NCBI GenBank assembly: GCA_964580105.1
Contig: CAZOJJ010000005.1
Location: forward strand, 33,706 to 97,705
DNA from: CAZOJJ01 sp964580105
Lineage (GTDB): Bacteria; Bacteroidota; Rhodothermia; Rhodothermales; Rubricoccaceae
DNA: 64,000 nucleotides
Reading direction: 5' to 3'
A program made the position numbers and the translations under genes. Under the pieces are notes generated by a model. It did no database searches and was not told the origin of the DNA. It was given only the letters and a program-made list of their open reading frames with translations. Shown one piece after another: positions 37,681-45,601 of this stretch (position 1 is the stretch's first letter; every line of letters begins with the position of its first letter).

Positions 37681-37806
37681 CGCGGCGGCCGGAAGACGCG
37701 GTTGGGAAGAGAGGGAGAAAGGGAAGAGGCACGGAGGAACCGAGGCGAGGAGGACGGGAGGAGGGCGGCTCTTCTTCCGTTCGTTCCCTCCTCCACCCCT
37801 CCGCTC

Positions 37807-38160
37807 TTACACCGGCGGCTGGCCCTCGGTCGGCGGCGCGGGCGGCGGCGGCGTGCCGGCGGCGGGGGGCGGCGTGGCGGGCGTCTGCGGCTCCGGCTGC
37901 GGCTGGGGCGGTGGCGCCTGTGCCGGCTGCGGATGATACGCCGGAGAAGGCTGCTGATGGGACTGCGGGTACGACGGCGGGATCTGCTGGTGCGACGGCG
38001 TGTCGCTGATGCTGATCTCCCGCTTGATGTCGTTCGTGGCGTCCTTGAACTCGCGGATGCCCTTGCCCAGCCCGCGCGCGATCTCGGGGATGCGCTTGGC
38101 GCCGAAGACGAGGAGCACGACGAGGAAGATGAGGGCGATTTCCCAGGGCCCGAGGCTCAT
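37807..38160 (-). CDS. tatA: Twin-arginine translocase TatA/E family subunit
   Basis: A 117-residue inner-membrane protein. A short N-terminal helix (WEIALIFLVVLLVFGAKRIP) is followed by the amphipathic helix EIARGLGKGIREFKDATND. The tail beyond residue 60 is unusually rich in Pro/Gln (QPQPEPQTPATPPP). The Phe-Gly hinge is present. The frame extends far upstream, but ATG 38160 is the only start giving a TatA N-terminus. TatC is not in the window. MsrP at 46636, a probable Tat substrate, is in the same region. Confidence 0.93.
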   Translation of the reverse strand: MSLGPWEIALIFLVVLLVFGAKRIPEIARGLGKGIREFKDATNDIKREISISDTPSHQQIPPSYPQSHQQPSPAYHPQPAQAPPPQPQPEPQTPATPPPAAGTPPPPAPPTEGQPPV

Positions 38161-38311
38161 GGCGGTAGCGGTCGAATGGAGGGAAGCGGGGCGTGATACG
38201 AGACAGCGGAAGCGGGGCTCCGGCCTCGGAACCACACGTCCCGAGGCGGGCAAGGTAGCGAGGACGACCGGCGCCTCGCGCGGGGGCGCCCGTCTTCGCA
38301 CGCTCCTCGCG

Positions 38312-38342
38312 TTGCGCCCCCTCCGGCCCGGCGGTAGCTTCG
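38312..38342 (+). promoter_or_regulatory. Promoter TTG ... TAGCTTCG upstream of add
   Basis: TTG at 38312-38314, 20 bases, then TAGCTTCG at 38335-38342, 16 bases before the ATG at 38359. One of the clearest Bacteroidota-type promoters in the window. Confidence 0.6.
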
Positions 38343-38358
38343 CCCCGCAAAAAGCGAC

Positions 38359-39426
38359 ATGCCCGCCTCCGCTCCCGCGCCCCCGCGCCCCGCGCTCACG
38401 CGCGACGCCGTCCTGGCCTGGCCCAAGGCCGAGCTCCACTGCCACCTCGACGGGTCCCTCCGCCTCGGCACCCTCCTCGACCTCGCCGGGCAGCAGGGCA
38501 CGCTCGACCAGCTCCCCGCCCCGGACGAGGAAGGCCTGGCCGCCGAGCTCCGCAAGATCGACGGCTCGGCCACGCTGGAAGAGTACCTCGCCTGGTTCGG
38601 CTACACGATCCCGGTGATGCAGACGCGCGAGGCGCTCCACCGCATCGCCTACGAGCTGGCCGAGGACGCCGCCGCCGAGAACGTCCGCTACCTGGAGGTC
38701 CGCTACGGCCCCGTCCTCCACACCGACGAGGGCCTCTCGCTCTGGCAGGTCAACGACGCCGTCCTCGCCGGCCTCCGCGACGCCGAGCGCGACTTCGGCA
38801 TCACGACGGGCCTCATCGTCTGCGGCCTCCGCGACCGCTTCGAGAGCGCCTCCCTCGCTCAGGCCGAGCTGGCGGCGGCCTACCGCGACAAGGGCGTCGT
38901 CGGGTTCGACCTCGCCGGCGGCGAGCGCGGCAACCCGGCCGAGATGCACGGCGCAGCGTTCTACTACGCCCGCAAGCACCTGCTCAACATCACCGTCCAC
39001 GCGGGCGAGTCGTTCGGTCCGGCGAGCATCCGCCAGGCCCTCTTCAAGTGCGGCGCGCACCGCATCGGTCACGGCGTCACGCTCGGACAGGACCCCGACC
39101 TCCTCCGCTACTTCGTGGACCGCCAGATTCCGCTGGAAGTCTGCCCCACGAGCAACGTGCAGACGCACGTCGTGGCGAGCTACGAGGCGCACCCGGTGGC
39201 CGAGTACGTCCGCGCCGGCGTCCCGGTCACGATCAACACGGACAACCGGCTGTTCTCGCACACGACGGTGACGGACGAGCTCTGGCTCGCCCACACCCGC
39301 TGCGGCATCCCGGCCGACGCCCTCCGCGAGGTCGTCCTCAACGGGTTCCGCCACGCCTACCTGCCGTGGGCCCAGAAACAAACGCTGCTGGCCGAAGTCG
39401 AGCCGCAGATCCGCCCCCCGGCCTAG
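38359..39426 (+). CDS. add: Adenosine deaminase
   Basis: A 355-residue zinc hydrolase of the adenosine/AMP deaminase family, converting adenosine to inosine in purine salvage. Zinc ligands are ELHCHLDGSLR near residue 27 and the His of TVHAGESFG near 213; the catalytic Glu is in the same loop. HRIGHGVTLG near 234, LEVCPTSNVQT near 258 and TINTDNRLFSHT near 291 complete the site. Related deaminases act on aminodeoxyfutalosine, so substrate specificity is not absolute. A tiny lipoprotein ORF and aroA follow closely. Confidence 0.92.
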   Translation: MPASAPAPPRPALTRDAVLAWPKAELHCHLDGSLRLGTLLDLAGQQGTLDQLPAPDEEGLAAELRKIDGSATLEEYLAWFGYTIPVMQTREALHRIAYELAEDAAAENVRYLEVRYGPVLHTDEGLSLWQVNDAVLAGLRDAERDFGITTGLIVCGLRDRFESASLAQAELAAAYRDKGVVGFDLAGGERGNPAEMHGAAFYYARKHLLNITVHAGESFGPASIRQALFKCGAHRIGHGVTLGQDPDLLRYFVDRQIPLEVCPTSNVQTHVVASYEAHPVAEYVRAGVPVTINTDNRLFSHTTVTDELWLAHTRCGIPADALREVVLNGFRHAYLPWAQKQTLLAEVEPQIRPPA

Positions 39427-39434
39427 CGCCCGCC

Positions 39435-39542
39435 ATGCGCCCGCCCCTCCTCGTCGTGTCTCTCGCCCTCGCCTCGTGCGCCGTCGGCCCGGGCGCCAAT
39501 CCGGCCGCCTGGCCTGTCGTCTTGCCACCCCCGGGGACGTGA
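39435..39542 (+). CDS. Tiny predicted lipoprotein coupled to aroA
   Basis: A 35-residue ORF beginning 8 bases after the add stop. It has a basic start and hydrophobic core followed by a lipobox-like LASC (RPPLLVVSLALASCAVGPG), so the predicted mature lipopeptide would be ~21 residues. Its stop overlaps the aroA GTG (GTGA), a translational-coupling arrangement. It may be a leader peptide for aroA or a real small lipoprotein; conservation was not testable. Confidence 0.45.
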   Translation: MRPPLLVVSLALASCAVGPGANPAAWPVVLPPPGT

Positions 39543-40885
39543 CCGCGCCGCGCCCAGCCACCGTCACCGTCGAGCCCGCCGTTGCCCTCGCGGGGCGGGT
39601 GGGCCTACCGGCGGACAAGTCCATCGCGCATCGCGCGGCGATCCTCGCGGCCCTGGCCGAGGGCGAGAGCCAGATCGTCGGGTACCCCGAGGCGGCCGAC
39701 CCGCAAGCGACGCTCGCCGTCCTCCGCCGCCTCGGCGTTCCCATGGAGGAGCGCGACGACGCGCTGTACGTGCAGGGCGTCGGGCGGTACGGCTTCACCG
39801 CTCCCGACGGCCCGCTCGACTGTGGCAACGCGGGCACGACGATGCGCCTGATGGCCGGCGTCCTCGCCGGGCAGGGCTTTGCGAGCACCCTCATCGGAGA
39901 CGCCTCCCTCTCCCGCCGCCCGATGGAGCGCATCGCCGAGCCGCTGCGCGCGATGGGCGCTTCCGTGACGCTGACGGACGACCACGCGCCGGTCCGCATC
40001 GAGGGCGGGCGGCTGCGCGGCATCCCGTACCGGCTGCCCGTCGCCTCGGCGCAGGTGAAGTCGTGCGTGCTGCTCGCCGGCCTCCTGGCCGACGGCTCCA
40101 CGACGGTCGTCGAAACCACACCCTCGCGCGACCACACCGAGCGGATGCTCGGCCTTCCGGTGCTCGACCTCGGCGGCGAACGGCACGTCTCGGTGGACGC
40201 CGACACGCCGGTCTACCCGCGCCTCTGGGTCGTCCCGCGCGACTTCTCGGCGGCGGCGTTCTTCCTCGTCGCCGCGTCCATCGTGCCGAACGCGACGCTG
40301 GAGCTGAAGGGCGTCGGCCTCAACCCGTCGCGCGCGGCGCTGCTCGACGTGCTCCGCGCGATGGGCGCGCACGTTGCAGTCACGAACGAGCGCGAGCACG
40401 GCGGCGAGCCGCTGGGCGACCTCCGCATCCACGCGCCGGACGGCCTCGTGGGCGTCGAGGTGGGCGGGGCGCTCGTCCCGAACCTGATCGACGAGATCCC
40501 CGTCCTGGCCGTGGCCGCCGCGTGCGCCGAGGGGCGGACGACGATCCGCGACGCCGCCGAGCTGCGCGTCAAGGAGACCGACCGCCTCGCCGCGACCGCC
40601 GCCTTCCTGACGGCGATGGGCGCGGCCGTCGAGGAGACGAAGGACGGACTCATGATCGACGGCGGGCATCCCCTCCGCGGCGCGACGGTCGAGAGCCGGG
40701 GCGACCACCGCATCGCGATGGCGGCGGCCGTCGCCGCGCTGGCCGCGAGCGGCCCGACGACGATCCGCGGCGCCGACGCCGTCGCCGTCTCGTTCCCGGC
40801 GTTCTGGGCGGAGCTCGATGCCCTCGCCGGCGGCGGGCTCGTTGCGGAGGTCAGCGGTCGGAAGCCGGAGGACGGCAAAGGCTGA
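39539..40885 (+). CDS. aroA: 3-phosphoshikimate 1-carboxyvinyltransferase (EPSP synthase)
   Basis: A 448-residue enzyme of the shikimate pathway joining PEP to shikimate 3-phosphate. GLPADKSIAHRAAILAAL near residue 22 contains the catalytic Lys, DCGNAGTTMRLMAG near 97 the substrate loop, and ELRVKETDRLAA near 341 the C-terminal conserved tract. The GTG start overlaps the stop of the small lipoprotein ORF. The final residues (GRKPEDGKG) are non-conserved and encoded by a GGAAGCCGGAGGACGG-like word also seen near the ends of other genes here. Confidence 0.96.
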   Translation: MTAPRPATVTVEPAVALAGRVGLPADKSIAHRAAILAALAEGESQIVGYPEAADPQATLAVLRRLGVPMEERDDALYVQGVGRYGFTAPDGPLDCGNAGTTMRLMAGVLAGQGFASTLIGDASLSRRPMERIAEPLRAMGASVTLTDDHAPVRIEGGRLRGIPYRLPVASAQVKSCVLLAGLLADGSTTVVETTPSRDHTERMLGLPVLDLGGERHVSVDADTPVYPRLWVVPRDFSAAAFFLVAASIVPNATLELKGVGLNPSRAALLDVLRAMGAHVAVTNEREHGGEPLGDLRIHAPDGLVGVEVGGALVPNLIDEIPVLAVAAACAEGRTTIRDAAELRVKETDRLAATAAFLTAMGAAVEETKDGLMIDGGHPLRGATVESRGDHRIAMAAAVAALAASGPTTIRGADAVAVSFPAFWAELDALAGGGLVAEVSGRKPEDGKG

Positions 40886-40917
40886 GCTATCCGTTTCCCG
40901 CCTTCGGCCCTCCATCT

Positions 40918-41262
40918 TCAGGACTCCACAGGTGCTTCAGGAATCCACAGGTGCCGCGCGAGGTCGACGCAGCCGTCCTCGGTGAAGGCGACGCCCTCGG
41001 CCCGGAGGCGCTCCTCCATCACGTCGGGCGTCTCGAAGTGCAGCCGCCCCGTGAGTGCGCCGAACCGGTTGACGACGCGGTGGCAGGGAAGGGCCAGCGG
41101 CCCGTCGTCCGAGCGGGCGACGGCGTTGAGCGCGTAGCCGACGGCCCGGGCCGAGCGCTTCACGCCCAGGTGCTCGGCGATGTGGCCGTAGGTCGTCACC
41201 CGGCCGGGCGGGATCTGCGCCACCACGTCCCAGACGCGGGAGAAGAAGTGGCCGCGTTCCAT
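40918..41262 (-). CDS. MGMT-family DNA alkyltransferase-like protein
   Basis: A 114-residue protein consisting of the DNA-binding domain of O6-alkylguanine-DNA alkyltransferases. The active-site motif LPCHRVVN near residue 59 retains the Cys, unlike the ATL class that often has Trp; the helix-turn-helix part is PPGRVTTYGHIAEHLGV near 18. It lacks the N-terminal domain of Ada/Ogt. It is probably involved in alkylation damage sensing or repair. The start ATG 41262 matches the usual family N-terminus (FFSRVWDVVAQIPPG). It is divergent from murB. Confidence 0.88.
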   Translation of the reverse strand: MERGHFFSRVWDVVAQIPPGRVTTYGHIAEHLGVKRSARAVGYALNAVARSDDGPLALPCHRVVNRFGALTGRLHFETPDVMEERLRAEGVAFTEDGCVDLARHLWIPEAPVES

Positions 41263-41464
41263 AGAAAGAAGAAAAGTGCGAGGGAATGCAGGGCCCGGGA
41301 AGCGAGGATAGAGAGACGACGAGAACGGCCGGCCATCGCCCCACCCCTCCTCCAGCACGTGAGCCTTCCGTGGTAAACTACACGCCCGCCTCGTTCCGGG
41401 TTGGAGGGGATGGAGGACAGCCCTTCCACCCCTTCCAGACCCTCCACCCCACCCTCGCCCGCCC

Positions 41465-42583
41465 GTGGCCTACGTCGCCCGCCCGCCCCGCCCCCTCGCG
41501 CCCGCCGAGCGCCGCGCCCGCCTCGGTGCCTTCGCCGAGGCGCTGCCGCCTTCGCTCCGCGCCCGCCTCCGCGAAGGCGAGCGGCTCGCCCCCTACACCA
41601 CGTTCCGGATCGGCGGCCCGGCCGACCTCTTCGTCGAGGTGGCCTCGGCCGACGAGCTGGCCGAGGTGCTCACCCTGGCGCGCGAGACCGAAATCCCGTT
41701 CTTCCTCCTCGGCCTCGGCGCCAACGTCCTCGTCGGCGACGGCGGCTTCCGGGGGCTGGTGATCCGCAACGCGGCCCGGCACACGCGGGTGGATGCCGGG
41801 GCCGGGCGGCTCTGGGCCGAGAGCGGCGCGGTCGTCTACCCGGACGTGATCGAGCAGGCCGTCTCGCACGGGCTCAGCGGGCTGGAGCACTACGTCGGCA
41901 TTCCGAGCACGGTCGGCGGGGCGCTGTGGCAGAACCTCCACTTCCTCTCGCCCCCGCCCGAGCGCGAGCGGACGATGTTCATCGAGGAGGTCGTCCACGA
42001 GGCCGAGATCCTCACGCCCGGCGGCGAGCGCAAGACGGTCGGCGTGGACTACTTCGCGTTCGGCTACGACTACTCCACCCTCCACGACTCCGGCGACGTC
42101 GTCCTCTCGGCCACCTTCCAGCTCCGGCCGGCCGGCGAAGACCGCATGCGCGAGGTCATGGCGGCGAACCTCGACTGGCGCCGCGAGCGCCACCCGCCGC
42201 TCGACACCGAGCCCAGTGCAGGCAGCATCTTCAAGAAAATCGAAGGCATCGGCGCCGGGCGGCTCATCGACTGGTGCGGGCTGAAGGGCACGCGCATCGG
42301 CGGGGCGATGGTGACGCACCGCCACGCCAACATCCTCATCAACGCGGGGCTGGCCGAAGGCCGGGGCGCGACCGCGCGGGACGTCCGCCACCTCATCGGC
42401 TACGTCCAGGAGACCGTCGAGCGCGAGCAGGGCTACCGGCTCCACCCCGAGATCGGCTTCGTCGGCGACTTCGGCGACCTCGGCAGGTTGCCCGAGGCGG
42501 GCTGGGAGAACCGCGACGGCTTCACCGACGGCGTCCCTCCCGGCGGCCACCCCGAGGCGCACCGGGACGCCGAGCGGAGGTAG
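41465..42583 (+). CDS. murB: UDP-N-acetylenolpyruvoylglucosamine reductase
   Basis: A 372-residue FAD enzyme producing UDP-MurNAc for peptidoglycan. The FAD-binding domain begins TTFRIGGPADLFVE near residue 43, with LGLGANVLVGDGGFRG near 78 and VGIPSTVGGALWQN near 143. The C-terminal substrate domain has SAGSIFKKIEG near 250 with the catalytic Ser and HANILINAG near 287. GTG start. The divergent 202-base interval contains GGTAAACTACAC near 41373 as a weak promoter candidate and repeated CCTTCCACCCC words, but no gene. Confidence 0.95.
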   Translation: MAYVARPPRPLAPAERRARLGAFAEALPPSLRARLREGERLAPYTTFRIGGPADLFVEVASADELAEVLTLARETEIPFFLLGLGANVLVGDGGFRGLVIRNAARHTRVDAGAGRLWAESGAVVYPDVIEQAVSHGLSGLEHYVGIPSTVGGALWQNLHFLSPPPERERTMFIEEVVHEAEILTPGGERKTVGVDYFAFGYDYSTLHDSGDVVLSATFQLRPAGEDRMREVMAANLDWRRERHPPLDTEPSAGSIFKKIEGIGAGRLIDWCGLKGTRIGGAMVTHRHANILINAGLAEGRGATARDVRHLIGYVQETVEREQGYRLHPEIGFVGDFGDLGRLPEAGWENRDGFTDGVPPGGHPEAHRDAERR

Positions 42584-42619
42584 AGAGCGACGCGGAGCGG
42601 ACGGGAAGCGTCGTTCCCC

Positions 42620-43528
42620 CTACGTCGCCCCGCCCACGTCCAGCGCCCCGAGCAGCGTCGCTGCCTCGCCCTCCAGCCGGGCCGATTCCTCGAGCCCGGC
42701 CTTCCATGCATCCGGGAACGCCGCCCAGCCGACGTGCGCGCCGAGGAGGGCGCCCACGAGCGCGCCGACCGTGTTGGCGTCCCCGCCCACGTTGACGGCC
42801 GCGAGGAGCGTGCCTTCGACCAGCGCCGGGTTCCGCGCAAACATGGCGAGGGCGAAGGGGAACGCCTCGTCGGCCGCAGGGCCGGAGCCACCGACGCGAT
42901 CCCGGAGGTCGAGCGGCGTCTCGTCGAGGTGCGAGGCGAGGGCGTGGAGCCGCGCCGAGACGCGGCGGTCGCCGCCGAGGAGGTCCTCGGCCTCCTCGAC
43001 CTCCTCGGCTACGTCCTCGACGAACAGCCGTCCGTCCTCCGGCTCCAGCACGCTCCCGAGGACGACGTGGACGGCGAAGGCCTGCCCGTACGCCGCGGCC
43101 TGTGTCTCGGCGTGCTCGTCGGCGAAGAAGGTGCGGACCCAGCGGAAGGCCTCGCGCTCGTCCCAGCCCTGCGCGGCCCAGGCCACGCCCAGCGGCACCG
43201 CGCTCACGGCGGCGACGGCGTGCGGCGCGTGCGGCGTGGCCCGGTCGCGGCGGAGCACGAGGCGGTCCAACCCGGCCGCGAAGAGGGCGTGGGCGGCCTC
43301 GGCGTCGTCCGGATGCGCGGCGAGTGCGTGCGCGAGGGCCAAGGCACGCTGCGTGTCGGCCGTCCACTGCCCGGCCGCCAGCTCGCCGCGCTTCTCGTCG
43401 GCGCGGTACTCCTTGATCCCCTTGTAGTAGAGGCGGACGTTCTGGTGGCTGAGCCCTTCGACGGGCATGCCGAGGGCATCGCCGACGGCGAGGCCGAGGA
43501 GGGCGCCGAGGGCGCGGTCTTGGGTCAT
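42620..43528 (-). CDS. ADP-ribosylglycohydrolase family protein with altered metal-site motifs
   Basis: A 302-residue all-alpha protein of the DraG/ARH fold. The N-terminus ALLGLAVGDALGMPVEG is typical. The first metal motif, normally TDDT, reads WTADTQ near residue 54, and the C-terminal GGDxDT motif reads VGGDANTVGAL near 250, so Asp ligands at two positions are replaced by Ala and Asn. It may have altered substrate or reduced catalytic activity. It is divergent from ccmB. Function unknown beyond the family (possible removal of ADP-ribose or a related adduct). Confidence 0.85.
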   Translation of the reverse strand: MTQDRALGALLGLAVGDALGMPVEGLSHQNVRLYYKGIKEYRADEKRGELAAGQWTADTQRALALAHALAAHPDDAEAAHALFAAGLDRLVLRRDRATPHAPHAVAAVSAVPLGVAWAAQGWDEREAFRWVRTFFADEHAETQAAAYGQAFAVHVVLGSVLEPEDGRLFVEDVAEEVEEAEDLLGGDRRVSARLHALASHLDETPLDLRDRVGGSGPAADEAFPFALAMFARNPALVEGTLLAAVNVGGDANTVGALVGALLGAHVGWAAFPDAWKAGLEESARLEGEAATLLGALDVGGAT

Positions 43529-43584
43529 GGCGACTTTCCGGCGACGGATTGCGGATCTTACGCGTGGCACGACGAAGATCGCCA

Positions 43585-43632
43585 ATCCGCACTCCCCCCA
43601 TCCGCACTCCCCCCATCCGCACTCCGCATTCG
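43585..43632 (+). repeat. 15-bp tandem repeat ending at the ccmB start
   Basis: ATCCGCACTCCCCCC at 43585-43599 and 43600-43614, then a diverging copy ATCCGCACTCCGCAT that runs into the ATG at 43633. The same core word CCGCACTC is duplicated just before the sucD start. Confidence 0.8.
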
Positions 43633-44304
43633 ATGAGCTGGCTGCACGGCGCCTGGGCCGTCCTCCTCAAAGACGCGCGGCTGGAGTTGCGGACGCGCTT
43701 CGCGCTCAACGCGCTCGGGCTGTTCGTGGCCGCCTCGCTGTTCCTCCTTCGCTTCGCGCTGGGCGACGCGGCGGTGCGGCCGGACGCGGCCGCGGCGCTG
43801 CTCTGGATCGTCATCGTCTTCGCCGCGACGGTGGGCCTCGGGCGCGCGTTCGTGGTGGAGGAGGAGCGCGGGACGGTGCTGCTGCTCCAGCTCTCGCTCC
43901 GGCCCAGCGCGGTCTACCTCGGCAAGCTGCTCTTCAACGTCGGGCTGACGCTGGCGCTCTGCGCAGCGGCGGCGCTCCTCTTCCTGCTCCTCCTTCATCC
44001 GCCGCTCCGTGCGCCGGGGCTGTTCGCCCTGACCCTCACCCTCGGCGCCGTCGGCCTGGCGGGCGCGACGACGCTGCTCTCGGCCATCATCGCGCGGACG
44101 GCCTCCAGCGGGCCGCTCCTCGCCGTGCTGGCGTTCCCGGTGCTGATCCCGCTGCTCTTCGCCGTCGTGCGGCTGACGCGGCTGGCGTTCGAGTCGGGCG
44201 CGGCGTGGGCGGAGGGGCAGGCGGACCTCCTGTCGCTACTCGGCTATGGCGGGCTCACCATCACCGCCTCGCTGCTGCTCTTCGACTACGCGTGGCGGGA
44301 TTGA
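43633..44304 (+). CDS. ccmB: Heme exporter/cytochrome c maturation protein CcmB
   Basis: A 223-residue membrane protein with six hydrophobic segments, the permease part of the CcmABCD heme-handling complex. RAFVVEEERGTVLLLQLS near residue 75 and ARTASSGPLLAVLAFPVLIP near 156 are CcmB-typical. The ATPase gene ccmA is not adjacent; the upstream neighbour is the divergent ADP-ribosylglycohydrolase. ccmC, ccmD and ccmE follow in order. A hairpin (GTGCAGGG 44321-44328 with CCCTGCAC 44353-44360) lies just downstream. Confidence 0.9.
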   Translation: MSWLHGAWAVLLKDARLELRTRFALNALGLFVAASLFLLRFALGDAAVRPDAAAALLWIVIVFAATVGLGRAFVVEEERGTVLLLQLSLRPSAVYLGKLLFNVGLTLALCAAAALLFLLLLHPPLRAPGLFALTLTLGAVGLAGATTLLSAIIARTASSGPLLAVLAFPVLIPLLFAVVRLTRLAFESGAAWAEGQADLLSLLGYGGLTITASLLLFDYAWRD

Positions 44305-44394
44305 GGGTTCACGGTTCTCGGTGCAGGGTGCTCGCGAGGCCGGCAACCCGAGCCCTGCACGCCGCATCGTGTCCCCCGCGCACGCGCTGCGCGC

Positions 44395-44402
44395 TAGCTT
44401 TC
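44395..44402 (+). promoter_or_regulatory. -7-like box TAGCTTTC upstream of ccmC
   Basis: TAGCTTTC matches the local promoter form but is 91 bases from the ATG at 44494, so the leader would be longer than usual here. Confidence 0.35.
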
Positions 44403-44493
44403 CCTCCGCCACCGTTTCACCGCTTCTCGGCCCTCCGGCCCGAATCTTGACCGGCCGGAGCCGGTTCCACCGCCCGCACGCATCCACCCGCCC

Positions 44494-45225
44494 ATGGCCC
44501 TCGCCGACCGCGACGCCCTCCCCGCTCTCCGCTCGACCCCGGCGTTCCGCGTCTTCACCGTCTTCGCGGCCGTCTGGGTGACGGTCGTGCTCTGCCTCGG
44601 CTTCCTCGGCGACGTCTCGGCGCTGCCCATCCTGGAGCACACCGCGCGGAACCTCTATTTCCACGTGCCGATGTGGTTCACGATGATGCTCGGCTGGCTC
44701 GTCGTCGCCTACCAGTCGCTGCGTCACCTCATGACCGGGCGGCGCCTCCACGACGTGCGGGCCGAGCAGGCGGCGCACGTGGCGTTCCTCTTCGGCCTCC
44801 TCGGCTTCGCGACGGGGACGGTCTGGGCCCGATTCACGTGGTACGTGGGCACCGACATCTGGTACAACGGCGACCCGCGCCAGGTGATGGTCGTCGTCCA
44901 GCTCCTCATCACGGGCGCGTACTTCGTCCTGCGCGACGCCCTCCGCGAGGCGCGCCAGCGCGGCCGGCTGGCCGCCGTCTACGCCCTGTTCGCGACGGTC
45001 ACCATGCCGTTCCTGATGTATGTCCTCCCCCGCCGGATGGAGAGCCTGCACCCCGGCGCCGAGGGCAACCCGGCCTTCAGCGAGATGGACATCGCGCCCG
45101 AGATGCGGTGGGTGTTCTACGCGGCCGTGATCGGCTTCCTGCTGCTCTTCGCGTGGGTCTACCAGCTCCGCGTGCGGATGCGCGTGGCCGAGCTGCGCCT
45201 CGACGAGCGCGAACCCGAGGCGTAG
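44494..45225 (+). CDS. ccmC: Cytochrome c biogenesis protein CcmC
   Basis: A 243-residue polytopic membrane protein that loads heme onto CcmE. It has six hydrophobic helices, including VFAAVWVTVVLCLGFLGD near residue 22 and FYAAVIGFLLLFAWVYQL near 209. The periplasmic His is in ARNLYFHVPMWF near 50. The tryptophan-rich WWD heme-binding stretch is divergent (TWYVGTDIWYNGDPRQ near 112). It is the second gene of the ccmB-C-D-E run. Confidence 0.9.
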   Translation: MALADRDALPALRSTPAFRVFTVFAAVWVTVVLCLGFLGDVSALPILEHTARNLYFHVPMWFTMMLGWLVVAYQSLRHLMTGRRLHDVRAEQAAHVAFLFGLLGFATGTVWARFTWYVGTDIWYNGDPRQVMVVVQLLITGAYFVLRDALREARQRGRLAAVYALFATVTMPFLMYVLPRRMESLHPGAEGNPAFSEMDIAPEMRWVFYAAVIGFLLLFAWVYQLRVRMRVAELRLDEREPEA

Positions 45226-45290
45226 CCGGACCGCGTGAAAACCTCGCAACGGCGCCCTTTTCCCCCTAGCCTGTCGTTACTTCCTCCCGA

Positions 45291-45533
45291 ATGCAACCCG
45301 TCCTGGACACCCTCGCCGCCGCGCGCGACACCACGATCGCGCTGCTCGACACCGCCGCCGCCCACGCGATGGCGACGCAGCCGCCGCAGGGCATCGAGCG
45401 CGTGATGCTGGCCGAGGACAAGCTGCCCGTCGTGCTCGCGGTGGTGCTGCTGATCTGGGCCGGCCTCCTGTTCTTCCTGTTCCGCACCGACCGGCGCCTC
45501 GCCAAGATCGAGCGCCGCCTCGACGACCAGTGA
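45291..45533 (+). CDS. ccmD: CcmD-like small membrane protein
   Basis: An 80-residue protein with one membrane helix (LPVVLAVVLLIWAGLLFFLF) followed by a basic cytosolic segment RTDRRLAKIERRLDDQ, the usual architecture of CcmD-type subunits that release holo-CcmE from CcmABC. The longer N-terminal part is not typical and may be exported or periplasmic. The assignment rests on size, topology and position between ccmC and ccmE. Confidence 0.75.
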   Translation: MQPVLDTLAAARDTTIALLDTAAAHAMATQPPQGIERVMLAEDKLPVVLAVVLLIWAGLLFFLFRTDRRLAKIERRLDDQ

Positions 45534-45535
45534 CC

Positions 45536-45589
45536 GGGTACGTAATGCGTTTTCCGTAAGGGCACTCGACCGCTACGCACTACGTACTC
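45536..45589. repeat. Imperfect inverted repeat between ccmD and ccmE
   Basis: GGGTACGTAATGCG (45536-45549) pairs with CGCACTACGTACTC (45576-45589), 12 of 14 positions. A similar element with the shared core TTCCGTA lies at 56703-56757. Confidence 0.6.
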
Positions 45590-45601
45590 GCCCTCGAACC
45601 C

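Noticed and set aside
44321..44360. GTGCAGGG/CCCTGCAC hairpin after ccmB as a definite terminator
   Set aside because: The loop is 24 bases and no T-tract follows; ccmC continues in the same direction, so it is only noted within the ccmB entry.
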